Positions 57,051 to 64,000 of a DNA stretch of 64,000 bases are shown in pieces. Below the pieces are notes generated by a model. It saw only the letters and a program-made list of their open reading frames with translations. It was not told where the DNA came from and ran no database searches. The stretch comes from Rugamonas apoptosis (GTDB taxonomy: Bacteria > Pseudomonadota > Gammaproteobacteria > Burkholderiales > Burkholderiaceae_D), in contig NZ_JACEZU010000011.1 in the NCBI RefSeq assembly GCF_014042355.1, positions 62,001 through 126,000 of the forward strand, given 5' to 3'. The translations under genes and the position numbers were made by a program. Numbering within the stretch: position 1 is the stretch's first letter; the number at the start of each line of letters is the position of its first letter.

Positions 57051-57233
57051 ATGACCGTCAACGCAGTCGCCACCAACAGCGCCACCGTCCAGGCGCCGCC
57101 CGCGCCGCAGCCCAAAGCGGCGCCCAAGACCACCGCCGAGCAGCCGGCCGCCCCACCACCGCCCCCACCACCGGCACCGGCCGTCAATACGCAAGGCCAG
57201 AAAATAGGCACCACCATCAGCACCACGGCGTGA
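57051..57233 (+). CDS. small proline-rich peptide
   Basis: A 60-residue peptide with a strong ribosome site (GGAGGT) four bases before the ATG. It has a Val/Ala/Thr N-terminus, a Pro/Ala-rich middle with a run of seven prolines, and a polar end (NTQGQKIGTTISTTA). There is no signal peptide, Cys or membrane segment. It follows the YSGA-repeat gene by 109 bp on the same strand. It is probably intrinsically disordered, and its role is unknown. Confidence 0.6.
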   Translation: MTVNAVATNSATVQAPPAPQPKAAPKTTAEQPAAPPPPPPPAPAVNTQGQKIGTTISTTA

Positions 57234-57419
57234 TGGCGGACGGCATGGCATGATGCTGGCCACCAGGCCGGGGAAGGATGACGCCGGACGAAGGGATGAC
57301 GCCGACGACACGACATTGCGCCAGGTCGGCATGACGAAAAAAAACAACGCGGAGAAGACGGTACGCCGGACGGCGCCGTCATGCCGGGCCTGCTGGCCTG
57401 GCGAGCGGAACAACAACAA

Positions 57420-57443
57420 CGGCGTCAGGCTGCGCTGACGCCG
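57420..57443. repeat. hairpin between convergent genes
   Basis: CGGCGTCA (57420-57427) and TGACGCCG (57436-57443) form a perfect eight-pair stem around an eight-base loop, 15 bases after the stop of the minus-strand HTH gene. No T-run follows. Confidence 0.5.
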
Positions 57444-57457
57444 CGTGGGAGGCTTGC

Positions 57458-57697
57458 TTAGGCAGCCATCAGCTCGCGCAGTTCGCGGATGCTGAAATCG
57501 CTGATCTCGTGCATGCGGATCAGGATGGTCGCGCCGATCGGCAGCGTGTTATGGCGGATCTTGCTGATCACGGGCGGGGCGACTTCCAGCGCGCGCGACA
57601 GGGCAGCATCATTTTTCAGTTGCAGTTTCTCAATGATGGCGTCCAGCACACGGTTCGGGTTGTACGTAGGCGACGCGGTGATTTCTTTGATAGACAT
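57458..57697 (-). CDS. small HTH (Cro/XRE-like) protein
   Basis: A 79-residue protein from the ATG at 57697; the frame is open to a GTG at 57742 that lacks a ribosome site. The central part, KNDAALSRALEVAPPVISKI followed by RHNTLPIG, has the spacing of a Cro/C1-type helix-turn-helix. It ends with a helical segment (DFSIRELRELMAA). Proteins of this size and pattern are common single-domain regulators in Oxalobacteraceae. The target is unknown; the neighbouring repeat-protein gene is one candidate. Confidence 0.68.
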   Translation of the reverse strand: MSIKEITASPTYNPNRVLDAIIEKLQLKNDAALSRALEVAPPVISKIRHNTLPIGATILIRMHEISDFSIRELRELMAA

Positions 57698-57944
57698 GAT
57701 GTTCACTAGGTTTCCGGCCGTCTCTTGGTAAGAAAACGACACTCAAATAAAAAATATTTAGCTTCATTACCTCGATCGCAGCCCCGAACGCCAGTTTTCA
57801 TACTGACATCCGGTGCGCGGACGGGATAATACACGCTTCCGTTAACGTAAGGCTAACTCATCAGACATTTCTGTGAGATTTAGAGAGATTTTACGCCTAT
57901 TTCTTGTGGTAGGAACATTTTCCTTGCGAATTAAGTAAAAATCC

Positions 57945-58190
57945 CTAGCGTGTGCGGCGGAAACCTGCTGCGAGGAAACACCATTCGACGGCCAACAGCG
58001 TGGCCAGCTGGGCGATGGAGCCCGGGAGGAACAGGCCTTGGCCTGTGGAGAAGTCGCCACACCGGTGGTCGCCGTACCAACCCAACTGGCGGCGGATTTC
58101 GTCTGGCGTGGGAGGGGGGCGGCGGTCGAACTCGCGCAAATGCATATAGGCCCGGACCTGCTCCTTGGTCGGATGCAAAGTGGTATGCAT
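57945..58190 (-). CDS. small hypothetical protein
   Basis: An 81-residue protein. The ATG at 58190 is preferred over a TTG at 58205 because AAGGAG lies six bases upstream of it. The N-terminal half is polar (MHTTLHPTKEQVRAYMHLRE and DRRPPPTPDEIRRQLGW). The C-terminal part holds one hydrophobic segment (GSIAQLATLLAVEWCFLAAG), which may be a membrane helix. No family is recognised. Confidence 0.5.
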   Translation of the reverse strand: MHTTLHPTKEQVRAYMHLREFDRRPPPTPDEIRRQLGWYGDHRCGDFSTGQGLFLPGSIAQLATLLAVEWCFLAAGFRRTR

Positions 58191-58450
58191 GTCGCGCTCC
58201 TTCAAGTTCTCACCAGCTTGCGCCGCCGATATAGTCGTTAACGGCCGGCCAACCGATTTCTGCAGCCGCCACGACGATTTCGCTCACCATATCGTATCAT
58301 GGCGCCGCCTGATTGATATACATCATGCAACTCATCTTACAAGTGTGTGGCAACAAACTTACATATAACTTTCAGCATGGCAGCGGCCCGCCGGCGGTGT
58401 TGCGCTAGAATAACGGCCCCGCCCGCCCCTCAACGCATAAGAACACCGCC

Positions 58451-58714
58451 ATGACCTACGAAGAATTCCTCGACGAAATAACCACCCTGCTCACCGAGCT
58501 GTACGACATGGCCGACGAGGCCGCCATCAAGCTGGTGATGGAGGCCCAGGCCGCAGATTACTTCGTCACCCACGACGACCAGGCGGAACTGCGTACGGTC
58601 GAGCAGGCCAAAAAGGAAGCGGCCGCCCTGTACGACGCCAAACAGAACAAGCAGCGCACGCAGCAAAAACAACAACAGCGCGTGCATCAGCAGCGCGTGC
58701 AGAAAAAGCGCTGA
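58451..58714 (+). CDS. small Gln/Lys-rich hypothetical protein
   Basis: An 87-residue protein with an acidic helical N-terminus (MTYEEFLDEITTLLTELYDM) and a basic Gln/Lys-rich C-terminal tail (KQRTQQKQQQRVHQQRVQKK) that could bind nucleic acid. There is no signal peptide or membrane segment. It is convergent with the epimerase-like gene across a GC-rich hairpin (58729-58757). Confidence 0.6.
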   Translation: MTYEEFLDEITTLLTELYDMADEAAIKLVMEAQAADYFVTHDDQAELRTVEQAKKEAAALYDAKQNKQRTQQKQQQRVHQQRVQKKR

Positions 58715-58728
58715 ACCGGCGCGGCGGC

Positions 58729-58757
58729 CATTGCCGCCCACGCGGCTGGCGGCAATG
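58729..58757. repeat. hairpin between convergent genes
   Basis: CATTGCCGCC (58729-58738) and GGCGGCAATG (58748-58757) form a perfect ten-pair stem directly next to the stop codon of the minus-strand gene. No T-run follows on either side. Confidence 0.6.
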
Positions 58758-59666
58758 TCACCCTGCACAGCTACATTGGCAGCCGCAACCGCCGGCCAGC
58801 GCGTCGGCCACCGTCGGGTAGCGCAAGCGCACGCCCAGCTCCTGTTTCAGGCGCGCGTTACGCATGCGCCGCGATTCGGACATGAACGACAGCAGCGTCG
58901 GCGTGACCACCCGTTCCAGTTCCGCCCGCGGCAGCCGCGGCGCCCGCGCCAGCCCGTGCGCATCGGCCACCACATCGAAGTACTGCGCCATCTTCATGTC
59001 GCTGTCGTCGACCGCGTGGTAGACCCGGTTCGGCCGCCCCCGCAGCAGCGCGCGCGCCACGATGCGGGCCAGGTCGTCGGCGTGGATGTGGTTGGTGTAC
59101 ACATCGTCGGCCTCGACCAGGGCCGGCGTGCCTTCCCGCAGCCGCTTGAGCGGCAGCCGGTCGCCGGCGTAAATGCCGGGCACCCGCAGGATGGCGAGCG
59201 CCGTGCCGCGTCGCACGGCCCAGTCGCGCAAGACCTGCTCCGCGTCCACCCGCCGCTGGGCGCGTCCGTTGCGGGGCGCCACCGGCCGGCTCTCATCGAT
59301 CACGGCGCCGCCGCAATCGCCATACACGCCGCTGGTACTGACATAAACCAGCCGCCCATGCTCGGGTAAAATGGCGGTCAGATTCCGGGTACGCAGATCG
59401 CGCGCGCCGTCGGACTGGGGCGGCGCCAGGTGCACCACGTATTGCGCCAGGCCCGCCAGGCGGCGCAGCGTGGCGGGCCGGTCCAGATCGGCCACCAGCG
59501 GCACGGCGCCCAGCGCGCGCAATGCCGCGCAACGGGCCGGCTGGCTGGTGACGGCGAACACGCGGAACTGGGTCCGCAACAACGGCAGCAAACGCATGCC
59601 GACATCGCCGCAGCCGATAATGAGCAGGCGCGGACGATCGAATTTTCGAATAACGGTATTTTTCAT
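58758..59666 (-). CDS. NAD(P)-dependent epimerase/dehydratase-like protein
   Basis: A 302-residue extended short-chain dehydrogenase/reductase-like protein. The N-terminal LLIIGCGDVGMRLLP is a nucleotide-binding GxGxxG-type loop. YVSTSGVYGDCGGAVIDESR gives the active-site region, though the usual YxxxK is unclear. It ends in a Cys/Gly-rich tail (AGGCGCQCSCAG). The start codon at 59666 directly abuts the start codon of the divergent gene (CAT-ATG). The upstream open frame to 60575 is antisense to that gene and is discarded. The substrate is unknown. Confidence 0.8.
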   Translation of the reverse strand: MKNTVIRKFDRPRLLIIGCGDVGMRLLPLLRTQFRVFAVTSQPARCAALRALGAVPLVADLDRPATLRRLAGLAQYVVHLAPPQSDGARDLRTRNLTAILPEHGRLVYVSTSGVYGDCGGAVIDESRPVAPRNGRAQRRVDAEQVLRDWAVRRGTALAILRVPGIYAGDRLPLKRLREGTPALVEADDVYTNHIHADDLARIVARALLRGRPNRVYHAVDDSDMKMAQYFDVVADAHGLARAPRLPRAELERVVTPTLLSFMSESRRMRNARLKQELGVRLRYPTVADALAGGCGCQCSCAG

Positions 59667-60707
59667 ATGAAAGATTGTATGACGTTTCAAATCACTGTAC
59701 AGCCCAGCGGCCATCAATTCACCTGTGAGGAAGACGAAACCGTCCTGACGGCGGCCATGCGCGCCGGCGTCGCCATTCCCTACGGCTGCAAGAACGGCGC
59801 CTGCAGTTCCTGCAAGGGCAAGGTCGTGTCGGGCAACGTGAGCCACAAGCACCACCAGCAAAAAGCGTTGACGCCGGAAGAGGAAAGCGCCGGCTGGTCG
59901 CTGTTCTGCTGCGCCACCGCCCACAGCGACCTGGTGATCGAGGCCCGTGAAGTGGAAGGCGGCAGCGACTATCCGGTCAAGAAGATGCCGTCGCGCGTGA
60001 GCACCATCGAAAAGGTGGCGCCGGACGTGGTGGTGCTGACGCTGCAATTGCCAGCCAACGAGAAACTCAAATACCGGGCCGGCCAGTATATCGAATTCAT
60101 GCTGCGCGACGGTAAGCGCCGCAGCTACAGCATGGCCACGGCGCCGGACTCGGATCAGCCGTTGGCGCTGCACATCCGCCATATGCCGGGCGGCCTGTTC
60201 ACGGAGCAGGTGTTCAGCACGCTCAAGGAACGCGACATCCTGCGCTTCGAAGGCCCGCTGGGCACCTTCTTCGTGCGCGACGACAGCGACAAGCCGATGG
60301 TGCTGCTCGCTTCGGGCACCGGCTTCGCGCCAATCAAGGCCATCGTCGACCACCTGGTGCTGCAAGGCTCGCCCCGCCCCATGACGCTGTACTGGGGTGG
60401 CCGCCGGCCTCAGGACCTGTACATGGACGCGCTGTGCCGCCAGTGGGCCACCGAGCTGCCCAACTTCCAGTACGTGCCAGTGGTATCGGACGCGCAGGCG
60501 GAAGACAACTGGCAAGGCCGCACCGGCTTCGTGCACCAGGCCGTGATGGCCGACCTGCCCGACCTGTCCGGCCACCAGGTGTATGCCTGCGGCGCACCCA
60601 TCATGGTCGACACGGCACGCCAGGACTTCGTGGCCCAGTGCCAGCTGCCGGCCGAGGAGTTCTACGCGGACGCCTTCACCACCGAAGCCGACATCAACCA
60701 GCCGTGA
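59667..60707 (+). CDS. 2Fe-2S ferredoxin / FAD / NAD(P)H oxidoreductase (CDP-6-deoxyglucoseen reductase-like)
   Basis: A 346-residue electron-transfer flavoprotein with an N-terminal plant-type ferredoxin domain (CKNGACSSCKGKV ... SLFCCATAH; four Cys for the 2Fe-2S cluster). It is followed by an FAD-binding barrel (RRSYSMATAP) and an NAD(P)H domain (LLASGTGFAPIKAIVDH). Betaproteobacterial copies are usually named CDP-6-deoxy-delta-3,4-glucoseen reductase, but no such sugar pathway is nearby. A general NADH-dependent reductase role is therefore more likely. The start may be the ATG at 59667 or at 59679 (MTFQITVQPSG); the second leaves a small gap to the divergent gene. Confidence 0.88.
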   Translation: MKDCMTFQITVQPSGHQFTCEEDETVLTAAMRAGVAIPYGCKNGACSSCKGKVVSGNVSHKHHQQKALTPEEESAGWSLFCCATAHSDLVIEAREVEGGSDYPVKKMPSRVSTIEKVAPDVVVLTLQLPANEKLKYRAGQYIEFMLRDGKRRSYSMATAPDSDQPLALHIRHMPGGLFTEQVFSTLKERDILRFEGPLGTFFVRDDSDKPMVLLASGTGFAPIKAIVDHLVLQGSPRPMTLYWGGRRPQDLYMDALCRQWATELPNFQYVPVVSDAQAEDNWQGRTGFVHQAVMADLPDLSGHQVYACGAPIMVDTARQDFVAQCQLPAEEFYADAFTTEADINQP

Positions 60708-60735
60708 TGACGGCTATCCATCCGGCCCACTGACG

Positions 60736-61401
60736 ATGCGCATGCGACTGCCTTTGCGCGGCTTCGTCCGCAGCCGCCCCCACCTGGTCGGCGCCGTCGC
60801 GCTGGGGGCGGTGGTGGCGCCCTTCCTGCCCGGCGCCTGGTCGTGGCTGACGCGCTTGCTGGTGGCGTGGAACGCCGGCACCTGGGGCTATCTGGTGACC
60901 ATGGCCTGGATGATGATGCGGGCCGACCACCGCACGGTCAAACGCATCGCGGCGCGCCAGGACGAACGCTCGCCCGTGATCCTGTCCAGCCTGTGCGTGG
61001 CCGCGCTGGCCAGCCTGGCGGCCATCATGTCGCAGTTATCGGCGCTGAAGGACGTGGCCGGCGACGAGCGGGCCTGGCATTACGGATTGGCCGTGCTGAC
61101 CCTGCTCGGCTCCTGGTTCCTGGTGGGCACCCTGTTCACCTTCCACTACGCCCACCTGTACTACACGGCGCCCGGCGGCACCGCGCCGCTGGTTTTCCCC
61201 GACGGCGAACAGCAACCCGATTACTGGGACTTCCTGTACTTCTCGTTCACCATCGCAGTGGCGGCGCAAACCTCGGACGTCACAGTACGGGCGCCGCGGC
61301 TGCGCAAGCTGGCGCTGGGCCAGTCGGTGCTCAGTTTCTTCTTCAACCTGGTCATATTGGGGCTGTCCATCAATATTGCAGCAGGCATTATCAATACCTG
61401 A
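60736..61401 (+). CDS. DUF1345 membrane protein
   Basis: A 221-residue inner-membrane protein with about five hydrophobic helices, assigned to DUF1345 from YYTAPGGTAPLVFPDGEQQP, DYWDFLYFSFTIAVAAQTSD and the C-terminal LGQSVLSFFFNLVILGLSIN. It lies 28 bp after the reductase gene on the same strand and may be co-transcribed. The function of the family is unknown. Confidence 0.85.
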   Translation: MRMRLPLRGFVRSRPHLVGAVALGAVVAPFLPGAWSWLTRLLVAWNAGTWGYLVTMAWMMMRADHRTVKRIAARQDERSPVILSSLCVAALASLAAIMSQLSALKDVAGDERAWHYGLAVLTLLGSWFLVGTLFTFHYAHLYYTAPGGTAPLVFPDGEQQPDYWDFLYFSFTIAVAAQTSDVTVRAPRLRKLALGQSVLSFFFNLVILGLSINIAAGIINT

Positions 61402-61577
61402 GCATCTTGTAGGGCCATGATCTGAAGGGGCTTTTCGGGCGGCCGAAAAGGAGTAAGATAAAACCGTGTGCAAGGCGATGAGGCCACCAGGTTTGGGTGC
61501 ACACCGGCCGCGCCATGGGTGTCGGCCTCGAAGCGGATGCTTTGACCCTGCCTTCTTGTATAACCGGGAGTAAGCAT

Positions 61578-61937
61578 ATGCAGATCAATATCAACACCGA
61601 TAAAACTATCGAACGTCATGCAGGCCTGGACGAACATGTGCATTCTGTCGTCAACGCCGCCCTCAACCGGTTTGGCGAGCATATCAGCCGGGTCGAAGTC
61701 CACCTTAGCGACAACAACAGCCACAAATCGGCCGACGGCGATAATCGCTGCCTGATGGAAGCGCGCGTGACCGGCTACCAGCCGATCGCCGTGAGCGACC
61801 ACGCGGCCACGCTGCACCAGGCCATCGGCGGTTCCGCCGACAAGCTCAAACGCGCCATCGACAGCGCGCTGGGCCGCCTGCACGACAGCAAACTGCGCAC
61901 GCCCGCCCCGGACAGCGCCACCGAAGCGGCTGACTGA
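61578..61937 (+). CDS. HPF/RaiA-family ribosome-associated protein
   Basis: A 119-residue protein starting at the ATG at 61578, with GGGAG upstream. It resembles the ribosome-hibernation S30AE/HPF fold, with MQININTDKTIERHAGLDEH, VVNAALNRFGEHISRVEVHL and MEARVTGYQPIAVSDHAATL. It may bind the 30S subunit in stationary phase, though it is shorter and more divergent than classical HPF. The 176-base gap before it holds a perfect eight-pair hairpin (CTTTTCGG at 61431, CCGAAAAG at 61443). Confidence 0.72.
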   Translation: MQININTDKTIERHAGLDEHVHSVVNAALNRFGEHISRVEVHLSDNNSHKSADGDNRCLMEARVTGYQPIAVSDHAATLHQAIGGSADKLKRAIDSALGRLHDSKLRTPAPDSATEAAD

Positions 61938-61982
61938 TACGGCCTGGACGGCCCGCCGCCGCTGGTGGCGTGCGGCGTGCCG

Positions 61983-62774
61983 TCAGCGCTGCGCCAGCTG
62001 GCGCAGATAACGCAATCCCTGCAGCGACCGGCTGCCATACCACGACATCATCTCCCCATCCACCAGCAGCACTGGCTTGCCAATCTGGCGTTCCAGCGCA
62101 TCGCAATGGGCTTCCGTGAAGCGATACGGTTCGCTCGACAGCAACACCCCATCAATGCCCGCCAGCAGCTCCGGCGTCCACGCGAAACGCGGATAACGCA
62201 CTTCGCCCAGGTCCGGCACCTGCCAGCCGATCTCGGCCAGCATATTGGCGATATAGGTATCGCGCGACACGCTCATCCACGGGTCTTGCCAGATGCAGTA
62301 CAACATGGTCTGCGGCCGTGTGGCCTGTGCATCCCCCTGCGCCGCACGCAGTTCCGCATACTCCTGCTCGAACGCGGCGCACCACGCCTCCGCCTGTGCC
62401 TCGGCGCAGAAGATGCCGCCCATCAGGCGCGCCAGCGCCACGTTGTCATAGGGTTTGTTGGGATGGGTGACGACGATGTGGGGCACGAATTCGGCCAGCG
62501 CATTGACGGTGGGCTTTTCATTTTCATCGATGTTGACCACCAGATGGGTGGGCGCCAGTTGACGGATCTTGTCCAGGTTGACGTCCTTGGTGCCGCCGAT
62601 CTTGGGAATGGCCTGCACCGTCTCGGCCGGGTGGATGCAGAATCCCGTGCGGCCCACGATCCGGCCCGCCAGGCCCAGATCGCACAACAATTCCGTGATG
62701 GAAGGCACCAGCGATACGATGCGGGCCTGGGGCGCGGCCACATGCTGCTGGCCAAGGGCATCGATCAAGCTCAT
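61983..62774 (-). CDS. BtuF-like periplasmic-binding-fold protein without signal peptide
   Basis: A 263-residue helical-backbone metal-receptor-type protein. RIVSLVPSITELLCDLGLAG and GRTGFCIHPAETVQ, then GGTKDVNLDKIRQLAPTHLV, match the cobalamin/iron-siderophore binding family. The ATG at 62774 (MSLIDALGQQHV) gives no signal peptide, and neither does the longer open frame to 62825. It would therefore stay in the cytoplasm unless the start is wrong. There is no ABC permease or ATPase beside it. It may bind a corrinoid or serve another role. Confidence 0.78.
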   Translation of the reverse strand: MSLIDALGQQHVAAPQARIVSLVPSITELLCDLGLAGRIVGRTGFCIHPAETVQAIPKIGGTKDVNLDKIRQLAPTHLVVNIDENEKPTVNALAEFVPHIVVTHPNKPYDNVALARLMGGIFCAEAQAEAWCAAFEQEYAELRAAQGDAQATRPQTMLYCIWQDPWMSVSRDTYIANMLAEIGWQVPDLGEVRYPRFAWTPELLAGIDGVLLSSEPYRFTEAHCDALERQIGKPVLLVDGEMMSWYGSRSLQGLRYLRQLAQR

Positions 62775-62938
62775 CAGATTTTTCCCGGTTGCGAACAATG
62801 GCGCTATTGAAACACGGGGCGGCACGCGGACGCCACATTTATCAAGCTGAGCCCGCTCACATGTCCTGGCAACTTTGTTTGCGCTATGATCATGCCCAGG
62901 CTTGCATGTTGGCAGCCGCGTTCCCCTGAAAGACGATC

Positions 62939-63922
62939 GTGAAACAAATCAGCACCTTTGGCGCCTCCGGCCACCAGCTCAGCGAATTGCAATTGTTTCG
63001 CGGTTCCGACGACGCGCCCGCCATCGCCCGGCGCCTGGCCGGCTGTGCCGTCATGCAGGTGGAAGCGGGCCAGCCCGTGGCCCATGGTCGCCAGGCCCGG
63101 CTCTACATCGTGCTGCGCGGCGCGCTGGCGGTGGCGGCCGACACCCGCACCGGCATGGCCGACGGCACCGTCAGCAAGGTGCTGCCGGGCGAAAGCGTGG
63201 GTGAACAGTCGGTGCTGGACGAGGAAGCCAACCTGGCGTCCATCTCGGCGCTGGAGCGAAGCGATTTGCTGGTGATCGAAGCCGATCTCGTGTGGCAGCT
63301 GATCGACGAATCAAACGCGCTGGCGCGCAACCTGCTGCGACTGCTGTCGTTCCGCATCCGCGCCGCCAACGCCCAGTTGCGCCGGCGCCAGAAGCTGGGC
63401 GAGTTCTACCGCCAGCTCTCCATGATCGATGGTCTCACGGGCCTGTACAACCGGGCCTGGCTGAACGATGTGCTGCCCACCATGGTGGCGAGCGCGCACG
63501 GCGCCGGCACGCCGCTGGCGCTGATCATGATCGACCTCGATCACTTCAAGAAGTTTAACGATAGCCATGGCCACTTGGCCGGCGACCAGGCGTTGCGCAC
63601 AGCGGCCCAGGTGCTGAGCGGCGCGCTGCGCCCCACCGATTGCGCGGTGCGCTACGGCGGCGAGGAAATGATGGTGCTGCTGCCCGACACCAACGCCAAG
63701 GTGGCGGCGGCCGTGGCGGAGCGGCTGTGCGAACGGATGCGGCAAGCCATCGTGTTCGGCGACATGCGCTTGCCGCTGCCCCACATCACGGCCTCCATGG
63801 GCGTGGCCAGCCTGCAACCGCAGCAGGACGAGCACGCACTGATCGCGGTCGCCGACGCCGCCCTCTACCGCGCCAAGGAAGCGGGCCGCAACCGCGTGGC
63901 CCTGCAGGAACAGGCGGCCTGA
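62939..63922 (+). CDS. diguanylate cyclase with N-terminal cyclic-nucleotide-binding-like domain
   Basis: A 327-residue soluble protein with a GTG start. Residues about 18-140 form a cNMP-binding/CRP-like beta roll (RLYIVLRGALAV and LPGESVGEQSVLDEEA). Residues about 160-325 are a GGDEF domain (DGLTGLYNRAWLN, DLDHFKKFNDSHGHLAGDQA). The signature is GGEEM (240-244) instead of GGDEF or GGEEF. The inhibitory I-site RPTD (231-234) sits five residues before it, as usual. The enzyme probably makes c-di-GMP with product inhibition under control of the N-terminal sensor. The Met in place of Phe should be tolerated, but activity is not certain. Confidence 0.88.
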   Translation: MKQISTFGASGHQLSELQLFRGSDDAPAIARRLAGCAVMQVEAGQPVAHGRQARLYIVLRGALAVAADTRTGMADGTVSKVLPGESVGEQSVLDEEANLASISALERSDLLVIEADLVWQLIDESNALARNLLRLLSFRIRAANAQLRRRQKLGEFYRQLSMIDGLTGLYNRAWLNDVLPTMVASAHGAGTPLALIMIDLDHFKKFNDSHGHLAGDQALRTAAQVLSGALRPTDCAVRYGGEEMMVLLPDTNAKVAAAVAERLCERMRQAIVFGDMRLPLPHITASMGVASLQPQQDEHALIAVADAALYRAKEAGRNRVALQEQAA

Positions 63923-63926
63923 CGCT

Positions 63927-64000
63927 TCAGGTGCCGCCGCCGCCGGCCCGGGTGGCCACCACCGACGCATGCGCCGAGACGGACGCCGTCTGCGCCACCG
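63927..64000 (-). CDS. possible 3' end of a gene running off the window
   Basis: On the minus strand a frame open from the window edge ends in TGA at 63929-63927, coding VAQTASVSAHASVVATRAGG and a short Gly/Thr end. The composition looks like coding sequence and the position is convergent with the cyclase gene, four bases away. It is too short to identify. Confidence 0.35.
   Translation of the reverse strand, partial: VAQTASVSAHASVVATRAGGGGT

Noticed and set aside
57250..57438. 62-codon plus-strand frame after the proline-rich peptide gene
   Set aside because: It has no ribosome site, is rich in Arg/Asp/Asn low-complexity stretches, and runs into the hairpin before the convergent HTH gene.
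59667..60575. Long N-terminal extension of the minus-strand epimerase-like frame
   Set aside because: The extension lies wholly antisense to the ferredoxin-reductase gene, and the fold starts at residue 1 of the ATG at 59666.

Overview
The window is GC-rich, almost fully coding chromosomal DNA. It most likely comes from a betaproteobacterium of the Oxalobacteraceae (Massilia, Janthinobacterium, Duganella or Telluria type). This is inferred from the rpsP-rimM-trmD-rplS order, a DUF3579 protein, an etfBA plus acyl-CoA dehydrogenase operon, a CobD/CbiB-like paralogue typical of the class, and a chitin/GlcNAc locus with a TonB receptor and HutC-type regulators. I saw no rRNA, tRNA, CRISPR array, intact insertion sequence or prophage.

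Layout. 1-5 kb: an ExeA/GspA-like ATPase with two small upstream genes, a short secreted protein with a PEP-like tail, and a DUF2807 repeat protein. 5-22.6 kb: a large GlcNAc/chitooligosaccharide locus. It holds a sugar kinase, GntR regulator, nagA, SIS deaminase, ABC binding protein and two permeases, GH3 hexosaminidase, AmpG-like MFS carrier, ABC ATPase, a periplasmic TPR protein, a GH18 chitinase, a TonB receptor and a second GntR regulator. 22.7-31 kb: M16 protease, CBS protein, DUF3579, CobD/CbiB-like protein, Nudix hydrolase and the ribosomal/tRNA operon rplS-trmD-rimM-rpsP (minus strand). 31-36.7 kb: TM2 and glycine-zipper proteins, then a three-gene unit of SGNH hydrolase, membrane protein and an Lnt-like acyltransferase with a long extra C-terminus. 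36.8-46.7 kb: acyl-CoA dehydrogenase/etfA/etfB, TusA-like, alaS, ugpQ-like and DUF1223. 46.7-53.6 kb: a YnfM-like MFS/LysR divergent pair, a four-gene DnaJ-domain operon of unknown role, and glnS. 53.7-64 kb: a CHASE sensor kinase interrupted by one in-frame TAG, a protein with a 21-residue tandem repeat next to a proline-rich peptide gene and a perfect FNR-type box, small HTH and hypothetical genes, a divergent epimerase/ferredoxin-reductase pair, an HPF-like protein, a BtuF-like protein and a diguanylate cyclase.

How the genes work together. The 5-22.6 kb locus can be read as one pathway. The GH18 enzyme cuts chitin, and the TonB receptor imports oligomers into the periplasm. The ABC and MFS systems carry sugars across the inner membrane, and GH3 releases GlcNAc. 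The kinase makes GlcNAc-6-P, NagA deacetylates it, and the SIS deaminase yields fructose-6-P. A repeated motif, AATACCA-N4-(A/C)(A/C)TACC(A/T), stands before the kinase, the TonB receptor and the second GntR gene, so the locus looks co-regulated by its own HutC-type repressors. The least explained parts are the YSGA-repeat protein region (55.7-57.3 kb), the Lnt-fusion unit (32.4-36.7 kb), the DnaJ operon (49.1-51.6 kb) and a family of dispersed palindromes found in gaps between convergent genes.
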